Below are positions 22,210-34,484 of a stretch of DNA of 64,000 nt, piece by piece. The position numbers were made by a program, and so were the translations under genes. Under the pieces are notes generated by a model that was given only the letters and a program-made list of their open reading frames with translations, searched no databases and had not been told where the DNA came from. The DNA comes from Loxodes magnus (lineage: Eukaryota; Ciliophora; Karyorelictea; Loxodida; Loxodidae), in the NCBI GenBank assembly GCA_946699065.1, contig CAMPDV010000684.1, forward strand, positions 1 to 64,000, written 5' to 3'. Position 1 is the first letter of the stretch; the number at the start of each line of letters is the position of its first letter.

Positions 22210-25200
22210 TGACTTAGACATTTTCTCAATTAATGAAACGTGATAAAAATAAGACTATCCTCCAATACTTATTAATGGATATAGGACCTATTTCAAGAAC
22301 TCAGGAAAAGGAGGAGGAGTTTGCTTAATTGTTAGAGATTAACTTAATAGCACGGAATAGAATAGCATATAACAATTAGCTCAAGAGAGGTTCGTTACAA
22401 TCAAACTAGATAATATATTCATAACATCTTGTTACATGCCAGATAACAGCAAGAGTGAAAATATAAAAGACGAAGCATATGAATATATAAATGTATTCCT
22501 TAATTCTTTTCCTGACAACTCACATATATTATTAGGAGATTTTAACGCTCTACTATAAGACTTTGGGGATAACCCTATTAACAACTATGACAATACAAAT
22601 AGATTCTAAGAATTCATTCTCTAAAACGATTTAGAAATAATAAACGATGCAAATATGAACACATGTTTACATAAAGGGAATAAAAATATGTATTGCAACG
22701 ATTATATTGTCATCAGTAATCACTTGAATATGAATTAATTTAGAAATTTTCAGGTTCATAATTATAGCTTATTTTCAGATCATATTCCATTCACAGTTGA
22801 ATTTGTATACCATACTCATCTTCAAACTGAAAAAATAAAAGTGAGAAAGTACAAAATAAGTAGACTGTAGGATCCTATTGATAGATTTATCTATTAGAAT
22901 TCATTCAAAGATTAAGTAGAAGTATTCTTCCTAATTGATAGAGATAACTTAGAATATTAATACACTTATATTAGAGACTGCATTTAGAACAATGCAGATT
23001 AAGTTTTAGGCTCATTTATCCCAGACCCGAAGTATAATAGACTTCCTAAGGACCTCACATAAAAATATATCGAAGCAAAGAGAGCAAATTAATTGTACAA
23101 AGAAACTTTAGCATATATAGGGAGGAATAACTAAGAAATCATTGATCTTCACTAAAGAGCGAACACATTATGAAAAAGCTTTTAGCATCATTTATGAAAA
23201 TTTAAAAAACAAAAGGCCAAAAACAGATTCCTACTCCTCAATGAAACCACAAAAGATATGTTTTCTTAAGCAAAGAAAATACTTAACCCTAGACAAAGAA
23301 ATTTGATGAACTTTAATAAGGAATTGAAGGACTAATTTGTAGAAGCATGGGAAAATTAGGTATTTAGCAAGCATTCGAATTTAACTAACCAATAGATTGA
23401 ACTAAGTAACTAGAAAATAGATGCAATTTATGAAAATAACATAGAAATTCAAAATTAACCCTTTTCTTACTTATAAAATTTAGATCCTTTTACAATAGAA
23501 GAGATTATCTAACTTATAAGTCTAATTCCTAATGGTAAAGCAGCAGGGCCAGATGGAATAAAAGGAGAACTGCTAAAATATGGAGGATATTATCTAGCGT
23601 TGATGCTTCATTCTTTTATAAATAACATGCTTAGAATTGGAAGGATTCCTGAAGAGCTTAATACTTCTATCATAATCCCCATTTTCAAAAAAGGAAGTAA
23701 AGACGATTGAAAAAACTGACGCCCTATTTCCCTTATCAATACTATTTTGAAATTATATGATAAGGCCCTTACGAAGAGACTCTACTCAATAATTTATGAA
23801 AGACAGTTAATCCACTCAAGCTAAATGGGGTTTATGAAGAACAAATAAACCACCTAATAAATATGAGTGATCCAATAAATCATAGATCTTTATCGAAAAC
23901 AAGCGAAAGGAAAAACTAAACTGATTGCAACTTTAATTGACGTAGAGAAAATGTTTGATTCTATTGAAAGAAGAATTCTTTTTAAATAACTAAGAAGAGT
24001 CAAATTACCACTAGGTCTCATCTTGGCTTTAGAATCATTTTATAATAACTTAACTACTTCCTTTATTATAGACGGAACAAATTCTAAGAAATTGAAATTT
24101 AGCAATGGAGTGATGTAAGGAAGTTCGCATGGACCTGTGCTTGCATTATTATACTATGACATTGTCATTAGACATATAGAAAACAAAGGAAAAATATTAG
24201 GATTCAGATGTGTTAATTTTAAGAATAGGTTCACTTGTAGAGGTTGAGCTGACGATTTAATACTATTATCGAACTCATAAAAAAATATGTAGTCACTTAT
24301 TAATGAAGCAAACTCCATTTTCAATTAGACATTTCTTAAAATAAATGTCTCCAAATGCGAAACGTTATAGTTTTTAAAAAAGAAAAGCAAAGAAACAAAA
24401 CTAGACTTAAAAATAGGAGACCAAGCAATAATTTAGAAACAGCAAGTCACATATTTAGGGGTGATCCTTCACCAAAAGAAGAATCTAATTAACCATTGCA
24501 AATACGTTGCTGCAAACTATCTTTCAGCAATTAAAAAGGCAGTATTTGCATTATCAAGATATAGAAACGTAACACCTTGAAATTTCAAAATGCTTTGTAG
24601 ACTGTTCACGCTTCCTAAAGCAGAATACGGTGGGGACTTAATACCTTGGACTGTGCAGTATGGAATAAATGGAATCTTGAACAGAATTGAAAAGAGCATG
24701 AGATTAATAGCCAGAAAAGCCTTTTAATCAGCAGGAAATACGTTTAATGAATCATGCTTTGTAGACCTCAACTGGATGCCATTCAAACACATGATGGCTC
24801 TTAAGTATTTCAGGTTTTTCTTTAAGATTAGAAATGAAAGCTAAAATCAACCTTAATCATCTATTGGAATATTGTCTGAGAATAATTATAAAGAGGGATA
24901 TCAATATTATGATGAAGTTTAGAAACTGGCCTCATTTTATAAAATAGAAATTGATAATAAAGAGCACAATAACAACTTAATTTAATTCAGTAAATATGTG
25001 TAGACATAAATATAAAAGACATATTTTGAATTAGCTCTTTCAAGATTCAGCAGAATGCCTACTGCATAAATATATACAGAACAATTTTAAAACCTAAGAT
25101 AATTCCCCAAAATAACATACACGAAATTAAACAAAAAATATTTGAAAGAAATAATTTGTATCTATAAGATTAGAAGCCAGTCTTACGCATTTCGAAAGAC

Positions 25201-25783
25201 TCTGAAAGATCGAAATTATATTATTGAAAACCCTTTTTGTATATGCGGAGAATATGACACTCTCCAACATGTAATGGAGTGTATATATTACATTGATATA
25301 AGAGAATGATTGTTCTCCAAAATTGGTTAATGTGATATTTTGAAACTAATAAGTTACGATTAACTATATATAAACTCTTTTCCTAAGAAAAAAATAGAAA
25401 TGGTGGATGAATAAATAAAAATATTCATTCAAATGTTTATTAAAAGGAGGCGAGAAATTCTATAACAAGAGAAAGAAGAAGAGCAATACGAGAAATAATA
25501 AAAAGAAGCAAATCTAAGAATAGAAAATTTTAATGAAGAGAATGAAGAATAATAAAAACAAGAAAACAAAGAATAAGATGTCCAACAAAATTAGATGTAA
25601 AATGATGAGGAAGAAGAAGATTGGAACGAAGAGGAAAACGATAGCGAAGATGAAGAAGAAGAAGATTGACAACAGAAAATAGAAAAAAATGAAAGTTAGC
25701 TTGAAAATGAACAAGAAAGGAAATACTTAGAAGAAAAAAAAAACCTAAACTAGAAAATTAGTTCTGAAGAGCAATAAACTTGA
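22103..25783 (+). CDS. LINE endonuclease-reverse transcriptase, 1226 codons, intact under ciliate code
   Basis: ATG 22103 (MPIDKQREIG) to TGA 25781-25783 is one continuous frame with about ten TGA codons read as Trp and very many TAA/TAG as Gln. An AP-like endonuclease is at the N-terminus: INETW with Trp47 from TGA, GDFNA at 145, SDH at 225. RT motifs follow: GKAAGPDG around 478, RPIS after DDWKNW, LIDVEKMFDS with Asp613, QGSSHGPVLA, and the catalytic box as WADD at 715 (TGA for Trp where most LINEs have Tyr or Phe). A CCHC motif, CICGEYDTLQHVMEC, starts at about 1046. The last 110 residues are Glu/Asp/Gln-rich, an unusual tail. It acts by target-primed reverse transcription in the nucleus. 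All key residues seen are present. Confidence 0.92.
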
Positions 25784-25892
25784 TATACAATAACATTTAA
25801 AAACAATATAATACCTTCAATTGGAAGAACATATTCTGAAAATTGAAGGTACCACAAATTTTTTTAGTTAAATTTAAAAAATATAAAATGGA

Positions 25893-26290
25893 TATCGGCC
25901 GCGTCAGAAAACTAATAGGTAATCTGATGCAGTGTATATTGCATTGCGAGTAATCTCGCACTAGATACCACCACGGAGAAGGATGGATAAACTCGGTTGA
26001 CATGTCTAACTTACCCCGAAGGTTCTCTCTAGCAGTATGAAAGTTTTACTGACGGGTCTTCTAATTAATGACTTAATAACTAATTCTTATTTAGACCTTA
26101 TTCTGAAAGATTGAAGCATTTGACTCAAGATTTAAGAATAATTTTTAATAAGAAGATTCTCCATTTGGAGAAGATGAAGTGACTCTTTGGACGAATAGAA
26201 TGAAATCAAGATTTAGAGAAAATTTTTTTAATTTTAAATATTAATACTGAAAGAGCTGCGAGCCAACAAGGTGTTATGCGCTGCTCTATA
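25893..26290 (+). repeat. LINE 3' region homologous to family-B SINE
   Basis: 25893-26070 matches the head of the family-B repeat (TAGGTAATCTGATGCAGTG; TAGATACCACCAC; GGTTCTCTCT). The terminus near 26255-26290 (GAGCCAACAAGGTG, TTATGCGCTGCTC) resembles its end. It begins about 110 bp after the RT stop. Either the SINE derives its ends from this LINE's 3' UTR, or a SINE has been captured here. Confidence 0.6.
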
Positions 26291-26640
26291 ATCATATTTA
26301 TTTAATATAAATAAATAAGGAGGAGCAATCTTCTAATTGGCATTGACTTAAGATTTGATACCAGGAAGAACCATAGGCGAAGAACCTAACAAGAATCTTG
26401 GTAGGAGCCAAGAGAGAAGACAAAGACTGAAGAGATATCAAGTAATTTTTTTGATGAAAGATACCAGATACTAAGGTCTCTAAGGGAGCATTCTGATAAT
26501 AGCTCTATGGAAGAAAAGACTCACAAAAATGCTAGCACTGTGGAAGACTTCAGAAAATAATTTTTTAACTTTAAAAATATTTATTAAAAAACCACGTACC
26601 ATTGTGATGCTACGCGCTCTCTAGTCTTTTTTATTATTTA
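26291..26640 (+). repeat. Second 3'-terminal segment in tandem with the LINE 3' end
   Basis: This segment ends with a similar AT stretch followed by ACCACGTACCATTGTGATG and CTACGCGCTCTC, parallel to the end at 26255-26290. It begins with a similar TCTTCTAATT motif. It is followed by TTTA-rich sequence. It looks like a tandem or secondary copy of the LINE 3' terminus, but the middle has diverged. Confidence 0.45.
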
Positions 26641-27088
26641 TTTATATGATTTATTTATTAAAGCCTTGTATTTAAAGCTAAAATTTAGATTATAATTAAA
26701 ATTATGTTTACAAAAACTAAAATTTTTACTTAAAAATATTTTTTATTTCATCTAAAACTTAATTATAGCAAAATAAAAACAAAATTTAAATTAAGATTTA
26801 AAGAAAATTAAAATAATAATTTTAAATAATATTTTTTCAATTATGAAATAGAATCTAAACTAAACTTTAAATTTACTTTTTATGTTTTCAAGAAATACAA
26901 ATTCAATATCTCATTATAATGTTTTTTTATATTCAGATATAATCTATTTATGAAAGTAGCAAGAAAGATGATTTAAATCCAAATTGAGTAATAAATTATT
27001 TTTTTTATCAAATTAAAGTTTAATAATTATTTCCTTATTTTTTATTTCCGTTTCTGTTTTCGATTTTTGACATTGTAGTAATTATTTT
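26641..27088. other. AT-rich spacer
   Basis: I see nothing supportable here. Confidence 0.5.
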
Positions 27089-27421
27089 TCATTTTAATAT
27101 CGATAGTTACAACTCGACTTTTACCTTGCTTGAAATTAGTTCAAAATATTTTCTTTTTGTATTTTTTTGTTATTTATATAAAATCTTGTTAATTTTCTTT
27201 AAAACATTTGATTCTCTTATCTTTTAATCTTTGAAGCTAAAAAAATTCTATAATATTTTCGTAAGAATTGAAAATAAGTACCTTTTTATCTTCTAATTTA
27301 TTTTTTGGGAGAATAGATCCTTAAGTTTTTCCAAAATTTTATTTATTTCAGTACTTTTAATTTCTATTTCATCTCCTATTTTATTAGTCACGATTTAAGT
27401 CATAGTAACTTCAGTAATCAT
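27089..27421 (-). CDS. Small unknown protein (110 codons), helical and charged
   Basis: On the minus strand ATG at 27421 is directly preceded in frame by TGA, and the reading ends at TGA 27091-27089. It starts MITEVTMTQIVTNKIGDEIE and continues with an amphipathic Lys/Glu/Ile helix (NKILEKLKDLF). The clear protein character and a start just after a stop support coding. It may be a small host gene or a remnant of a coiled-coil ORF1. There is no family match that I can name. Confidence 0.45.
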
Positions 27422-27878
27422 TCAAACGCTCTCAGATAAGTAGGATTAGTTTAAAAAATAATTCCTTTTTATCATAATTTGATTTAAGCAATATTTTCTT
27501 AAATAAGTCGTTTTTAAATTAGCTATTTATTATGTGCTATAAATTCTCATAATCTCTCTGAAAAATTGTAAATTAATCTATTATGAAACAATGAAATAAA
27601 AAATAGTTTTATTTCATTCTAAAAAATAATAAAAAATATATCATTTATATATTAAATAATTATTAAATTTAATAGCTAAAAAATAATTCAAGACTATTAA
27701 ACGCAACTAAATACACAAATTAAAATTAATATAAAACTCTTATTTTTCATCAAAATTAAGAAAAATTAAAACTTTAATTTAATTAATATTAAAATAATCA
27801 AATAATTAAAAAATATTTTGATTAATTATAGAAAAACAAAGATATAGTTTTTTAATCTTAAATTATTTTTTAAATAAA
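27422..27878. other. AT-rich spacer
   Basis: I see nothing supportable here. Homopolymer-rich intergenic DNA. Confidence 0.5.
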
Positions 27879-27879
27879 A

Positions 27880-28881
27880 TGGAAGTTCTTAAAAGAGGAT
27901 GCTTTTGATGAAGGAGAATTCATTCAGATTAAGGCCCGAAGTAAAGGGGTTGGGCTATAAAAATTTTCATAGGCGTGATACTCTCCCGCCCCACCTCCTA
28001 AAAAGAGAAAATAACGATAGGCGGGAGACACTGAAGCTCCGCCAAAGTAATTAAAAATTACCCACCAATTAAATAACTAGGAATAAGTCTCTTAAACACC
28101 GTAATAAAATTGAACGAATTTGTCCAAAAACTATAGAAAGCATGAAAAAAACTTAGATTAAAGACCAATAAAAGTTTGAACATTGGAAGAAGATCAAAAT
28201 CAATAAAAAGAAGAAGTTGAGAACCACATTAAAGATGATGAACCTCACTTCTGCCGAAAATTTAGAAGCATTAATGTTTAAAAAATTGTTATAGAGAAAG
28301 TCTAGATGATAGAAAATGATATCTGAATTTTTAAAGAGCAAGAAAAAAAATTGGGAGAGGTAAGTTTAGATAAATACAGAGATAAAAATTAAACTGGATT
28401 AAGTCCAACAAGAATCCTAATAGAGGGACTGTGTTCAAATGAAAATAGAGAAAAGAAAAGTACTTAAATCAAAAGAACTTAGAAAACTAGGCAACTTATA
28501 TAAGAGTCGATGACACTTATGGTGGAAATACCCGCAGCAAGATAAAATAAGAAGAGTTATTTGAAGATTGATTTGACGCAAAATAACGACTTACTTTCCA
28601 TCAATCAAATCACTAAAATATTTGAAAAATTAGATATAATAAAATTTAAAATACTTTTATATTATAAAAGGAAAGTCTGTTCTGTAAATTATTATAAAAA
28701 TCGTATTTTGAAATTCACTAATACTGAAAATTTTAACATTTACTGTTAAAATATAAATAAAAAATAAGATCTAGAGTATTTAATTAAGAAACAGGCTATG
28801 TATTTAGCAAACAAAAAGAAAAAATAAAATTAAAAGGTAAATTATATTAAATAATAGCGATTTTAAATAAAATAAGTATGA
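27880..28881 (+). CDS. Unknown basic protein (about 330 codons), possibly ORF1-type
   Basis: Frame 1 reads without a TAR-independent break from about 27880 to TGA 28879-28881, with four internal TGA as Trp. It has a Pro/basic segment (PAPPPKKRKQRQ), then VWTLEEDQNQQKEE, CRKFRSINVQ, TGLSPTRILIEG, and a C-terminal part rich in Ile/Lys/Asn. WTLEED recalls the start of a Myb repeat, but the rest of that repeat is not evident. The Pro/Lys segment also recalls the ORF1 at 13728. No ATG is in frame at the start (27879 is one base off), so the true start or a first intron is unresolved. Confidence 0.5.
27983..28027. repeat. Short inverted repeat (8-bp stem)
   Basis: CTCCCGCC at 27983-27990 pairs with GGCGGGAG at 28020-28027 across a 29-base loop. 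A pure GC stem is striking in such AT-rich DNA. It lies inside the basic segment of the reading at 27880-28881 and could be incidental to coding. Confidence 0.4.
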
Positions 28882-30869
28882 GTTCAGAAATATCAATCAA
28901 TAAAGACAAGAATTAGCAATTTGAATAAAAAAGTAATATAAGTAAAAAAAGAAAAATTGAGAATAAATTAATAAAAAATAGAGGAGATATATTTAAAATT
29001 ATTTATAATAGTTTCTTTTTAAACTTTTTTAAAATAAAAAAAATTATTAAATATGAAATCATATAGCTATTTTAATTATTGTTAAAATTTATTAGATTAT
29101 TAAACTGGATAAAATTTAAATATTTTAATTTTATATACATTTTTAAACTTTATTTTAAAGTTTAATGTTATGAATCATATTTAATGATAAATAATATATT
29201 AAAATAATTATTTATCACTTGTATAAGATAAAAATTTGTTTGATACATAAAATTTATAAAATAACCTTATTTAACTTTTTTTATATTTTATTTATTTTTA
29301 TTTCTAAAATATTTTAATCTTCCCTAATATTAAATAATCAAACTATTAATTTGTTATTTTTATGAAAAATCATATTTTCTTGATAATGTTTTTCAGAAAA
29401 TAAGTTTATTATAAATTTTCAAATTAGAAAAATTAATAATTTATTATCTTTTTGAATATATCAAAATATATAAATTAAAAAATCATTTTGCTTATAATAA
29501 GTAGAAAACAAAATCATTTTGCTTATTAAATTAATGAACTTTTATCTTAACATTAAAGACAAAACTTTTAAAATTAAATTAAAATTTTTTTGTTTAAAAG
29601 CATTATAAAATTTAAGTATCTTAGTTTATAGTAGATCTATGAAAATATAAGTTATCTATACTAAATTTAAAAAATATCTTAGTACTTAGACTGTTAATTT
29701 TAAAATTATTGTAATTATCTTTTCAAAATTAATAAATTAAATTAAGAACATAATTTATTAATAAATAATTATATTGCTTTTATGTTATTTTAGAAAGTCT
29801 AATATTTCAATAATTATAATTAAAAAGCTAGATATTTAAGATTATTTAAGATTTCTTTATTTTCATAGCACTTTGATGTAAAAAAGTTTGATTATTATTA
29901 AAAGACATAATCTTCGGTTATTTCATATAATACCTCATCAATAAGTATTAAAATATTTTATATTAACCTATATAATTAAAAAATTTAAAGTTTAAGATAA
30001 ATTTACTTTAATTAAATATAAATTTTGTAAATAAACTTTCATTTACTTTAACTATTTTAAAAGTTAAAAAAATTTAAATTTGATTTATTCAGTATAAAAA
30101 CATTTTTTGTCTCTTCTAATTAAAAATATTAAATCAGTTAGCTTTATCATTTTTTTATATTTTTAGTTTAAAATTAATAATCAAAAAAGTTGTTAATAAA
30201 AATAGATATATCTAATTTTAAATAGGATTTAATATTTTATAAATATATATTTAATATGCTTCTTTATAATTTTAATATTTTATATACAATAATAATATAG
30301 AAACATATATATAACTTAGATATGCTTTATTTATTTTTAATATTAATTAGAAGATATAAAGAATTATAAATTATCTTTCACATTTTTAAACCTGATTTCT
30401 TCTAGTGTAATATTATATAAATAAATAAAAATAATAAATTAGCAAGAAAAGTTAAAGGGTCAAAGCATTTAACTTATTTTATTAGCTTTATGTTTAATTT
30501 AATCTTATAAAATGTATTTAAATATAAGAAAAATTAAAATAAGTTGTAAATAAATATTTTGTTTGCATATTTAACTAATTTATAAAATAGTGAATAGTAA
30601 ACTTTTTAATTAAGAAAAGAGATTTTTGGAAAATAAGAATTATTTTTTAATATTATCAGCTATTTAATATCTCAAAATCTTAATCTAGATTATTTACTTT
30701 TTACCTATTTTAATGCTAACCTTAATAACTAATTTATTTTTTATTTTAAAAAATAAATAAATTTTAAGCTAAATATTATGCATAAAAATGGTTTCATATA
30801 AAATAAATTGTATAAAGTGAATAAATTTACTAACAGTATAATAACTCGTATAAATTTACTTCCTAGAGG
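28882..30869. other. AT-rich intergenic DNA
   Basis: I found no supportable gene, repeat family member or RNA in this 2-kb stretch. Confidence 0.55.
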
Positions 30870-30870
30870 A

Positions 30871-31538
30871 ATGAAACTAAATATTATTAGAGTTTGCAGC
30901 AAAAAAAATAGCTCTGTGATTAATAATATAATTTAACTTTAAAATGAGAATGTATGGCTTAAAACAGAATTCCTTCTTATACCTTCTTTGTTCTAGCTTA
31001 CTAAGAACTGCAAAAAACAGAACAAAAATTACAGCCATTTGAAAAGCGATGTATTCATGAATAACTTTTTTTAACTCTAAACAAGATCTCATGGATAAAA
31101 AATCACAGATTAAAGTAGATCCTATAATCAATAAATGAAATTAAAAATAATATTTCTGCAGAAAACTAGAATACATCTCTAGAAATTTCAAGAAAAATGG
31201 TGATTTTGTGAAAGGATGTTTCATATATCTAGCGACTATAGATACTTTTTGAGGAAATAATAATATGAAAATGAAAATTATGAAAAAATATAATTAAAGT
31301 ATATTCCACTCCATAAGGAAATGTTTACAGGAAAAATTGTTTGATAGGGTTCGCTACTATTGGATATCATAATACTTAAAAAACAGGACAAATGTTTGAT
31401 AAAAGCTGAGTCTGAAGCAAAATTCCAACAATTAAGAAAGGCTAGATATGCCCAAAAATATAGTTCATAGAAGAACTCGATCCAGATGACATCCAGAATT
31501 AGAGATTTAAACTAACCTACAAGATTTAAATTCTTTGA
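30871..31538 (+). pseudogene. ORF1-type LINE segment with WVW-KIP motif
   Basis: From ATG 30871 (MKLNIIRVCSKKNSS) the reading includes QLQNENVWLKTEF, close to QLQSENQWLKTEL in the ORF1 at 60309. In another frame near 31400 it has WVWSKIPTIKKG and ELDPDDIQ. These match WDWYKIPIVRR and KLDSDEEIQ of the 60309 ORF1 and GQTWVWSPP of the 12568-13386 element. One frame change lies between the two parts. The terminator is TGA 31536-31538. No RT follows. I infer a decayed, ORF1-only element. Confidence 0.55.
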
Positions 31539-32220
31539 TTCGTGGTAAACAAAATAAAGGCGATGCCACATTAATAAATTATGTTAAGTAGAAAAAAAAA
31601 ATTTAAATTTAAAGTCATATTATCAAAGCATTTGCAATATTCATTTAAGATTTTAATTAATATATAATTAAGAAAATAAACATATAAATTTAATTTGATT
31701 ATAGCTAAAAGACTAAGTTAAAATTATGAAAATAAATACTAAAAACGATAAAAAAAATTAACTAACATTTTGATTTCAAGCCAGGTAGAAGTACATAATT
31801 TATGATTATTTAGTATATGTATTTTATTCATGGTAATAAATATGTTAAGAAATTAATTGCATGAATAGTTCCTTACATCATTAGAGATAGTTCAGAGTTA
31901 TCTTTAAAAGAAGATTTTAACTGCTCTAAAACATTTCGAGTAAATATAAATATTAATTAATTTTAAAATACGAAAACTTAAATAAAAATTTTAATTTTTT
32001 TAATGCAATAAATATACTTTTTATCTTGCGTTTTCATCTATACTTCCATTCTCTTTAATAAGAAAAATTTTGTAAAATATTCAAATAATTTATATTTTAA
32101 AATAAAAATAATTACTAAAACATAATACAACAATTTAAGGAACTAAATAAATTTTTGTACTGAATTAAAAAACTTATTTAACTCTAAGTTAAATAAAATA
32201 AGAATTTATATTAAAAAATT
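31539..32220. other. AT-rich spacer
   Basis: I see nothing supportable here. Confidence 0.5.
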
Positions 32221-32224
32221 TAAG

Positions 32225-33062
32225 TTTGTAGTTCTTAGGGAGAACTTTATAGATATCTTCTATTTTCTCCTGCTCTCTCCTAGACTAAAGGATGTCGTAG
32301 GATTTCACTAATCCGCCATCCTTGTCTCCTTCCCGAAGTCCAATTGTCCTTCAGGTTCATTCTCCCGTTATTGTAGTCGTTAACTTTTAAGTTGTAGAAT
32401 TTCTTTCTGTAAATTTATCCTGTCCTTGTTGGTCAAAAGCGAAATAGTTCTTCTAAAATTTTATTCTTATTAGTTCTTTTAATTTCTGGTTTCTTTCAGC
32501 AATTTCTCCAGCAGTGGTTCCTTTAACATATGTAGCACCGGATTTTTCTCCGATAGAATTTAATCTATTTTGTTTCTTGTTATTAGATTTCCGATTCGAT
32601 TTCCACTGGGATACTTGATTACTAATAAAATTATTTTTAGATCATCACTTGTTATTATACTTATTTTTCTTAAAGTTACTTTATTTTATATACAAATTTA
32701 GAAAAATGAAATGGAATATTTGAGAAACTTCGTAAAATTATTTATCAATTTATTCCAATTTAATTATTATTTATGATTAGATTTTACTTAGTAATTCTTC
32801 TATAGAGGGGAATTATAGGTCTAATTATTCAATCAATTTTTCTAGCTTGTTTTCTAGTTTTTCTATCCTTTATCTTTGTAATTTTAATTCGTATTAGATA
32901 TTTGATACTCTTTTCTGCTCCGATTATATATAAGCTTCCTTCGACTATATTTCTTAGATTTATTGCGGCTCTTATTCAGTTAGGTTAGATTTTTAGTCTT
33001 TTTTTTAAATGAGCTGAAAAAGGTCTATTTCTTAGGTGCAATTTTTCAATTATATATAATAT
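32225..33062 (-). CDS. Unknown coiled-coil protein, probably ORF1-type
   Basis: The minus strand reads from about 33060 down as a coiled coil (KLENKLEKLIEQLDLQ near 32850), then SIGEKSGATYVKG, AERNQKLKELIRIKF, and TGEWTWRTIGLREGDKDGG near 32330 with TGA as Trp. Between 32760 and 32650 the reading weakens, so a small intron or frame change is possible. Protein character is strong in the second half. No ATG or stop was fixed. Layout (coiled coil, then a WTW-type motif) resembles the other ORF1-type segments. Confidence 0.5.
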
Positions 33063-33462
33063 AGTTTTGATAATTTATTATATTTAATAAAACATTTCTT
33101 AGTTAATTATTTATTTATTTTTAATGATACTAGCTTATAATATAATTTGATAAGTCTTTATTTCGTTGAAAGAAAATTATATTTTAATTACAAAAAAATA
33201 TAATTCAAAAAATTTATTTTATTTGATAAAGCACAGTTTTAAAATGCCCAATCTTAAAGTTTAATTATGCTTTATAAAAAAATAAAATAAATAGCAATAT
33301 TAAAAAATTTATCTAGTTTAAAATAGATATATTGAAATATTAGAAATATTTAAGATCAAAAAAATTAAAAGTTATATCTAGAATAAAAATAAAGTTAAAC
33401 ATTTTTAAAAATCTTTATTAATGATAATTAGAAAACACAATTAAACTAAAAATTGTATACTT

Positions 33463-33766
33463 AAAAAGATGGTGGGAGCTGAGAATGACCTTCATGAGTA
33501 AGCTTTCTGGTTTTATGGCTAGGAATAAATTCCTTTCCTGTCGCTGAGAAAGTCCCTGGTCAGAGTCATTTTCTGAAGGGAATGCTGTCTTTGAGATTAT
33601 CCGCTCTTGGTAGGGGATTGAAGTCTGGCTGCTAATAGCACTGGAGCTCCCTAGCAACTGTGCCTGGAGCACAAAAGGATATCCGCGTTATTCCATAAAA
33701 AGAGAGCGTCGAGTCGTGCAATCGGAAAGGAGTTTCAGGTCCTAAAAATTTTTTAGTTGAAATTAA
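33463..33766 (-). mobile_element. SINE-like repeat, family A, copy 3 (inverted)
   Basis: On the minus strand this matches copies 1 and 2 over the whole length, from the TTAATTTCAACTAAAAAA head to the CCCACCATCTTT end. The B-box-like site is TTCAATCCC here. The tail differs (TTTAAGTATAC), and I could not see a clear target-site duplication, so it may be older than the other two. Confidence 0.8.
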
Positions 33767-34484
33767 TTAAAAATAAAAATAGTAAAAATATGTAAAAAAT
33801 AATTTTTATAAAATAAAATTAATAGAAATATAAATTATAACTATATTAAAAATAGTAGAAATATATTTACTATTAAAATGTATTAAAATTTTTGATGTTT
33901 ATTTAAAAATAAAAAATTTAAATTTCTACATAAAAGGTATATTTTTATATAAATTTAAAAAAAATTTTCTAATAAATAAAATTAAGTATCTAATTAAATA
34001 TCTAATCCAAAAGAAGTTATTATCTAAAATGATGAAAAAAAAACATTTTCAAAAGTCATGATAAAAAGGATGAATAATAATATAATCTTAAAAAATATAA
34101 GCAAAAAATGGACCTATAGAAAACTAAATAATAAGATGAATAAAATTAAAATAAACAAAATTAAAAAAAAGTATCAAATGTATAAATCGTAAAAACAAAT
34201 AAATAAAGAAATAAAAATTTTAAAAAATAAATCAGAAATAAAACAAAATAAATTTTTTTTATCATTTACAGAAAAAAAAACTTTCTTTCTAATTTACTTT
34301 AAACAAATTAAAAAAAAAAATATATATTAATTAAAAAATTAAAAAAGTGAAATTTAAATCTTGGGAAAAATTAAATATAAAAAAAAATATAAAAAAAATA
34401 AAAAAACTAAATTAAAAGAAAAACTTATAAAAAAAATATAATAAAATAAAATACGGCAATGAAAAAAAGAACAAGAAGAAAATC
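33767..34484. other. A-rich spacer upstream of the MORN gene
   Basis: This is A-rich with long A runs. It may hold the promoter and 5' UTR of the following gene. Part may be coding if the start lies further upstream (ATG codons near 34030 and 34459 are out of the main frame). Confidence 0.4.

Larger units (their letters stand above)
19266..26630 (+). mobile_element. Near-complete non-LTR retrotransposon (LINE) with three overlapping frames
   Basis: The element has a conserved-type leader, a long coiled-coil ORF1 (19266-21407), a second short frame (about 21391-22209), an endonuclease-RT ORF (22103-25783) and a 3' region with SINE-like sequence (25893-26630). It has no terminal repeats, and an AP-type endonuclease precedes the RT, so it is LINE-like and not LTR-like. 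The third ORF shows no break under the ciliate code, so this copy may be young or active. Most other LINE remnants in the window are frame-shifted. No target-site duplication was identified because the exact ends are uncertain. Confidence 0.85.

Noticed and set aside
27880-28881. Myb/SANT domain based on WTLEED
   Set aside because: Only the first turn of the repeat is recognisable; the later tryptophans and helix pattern are not visible.
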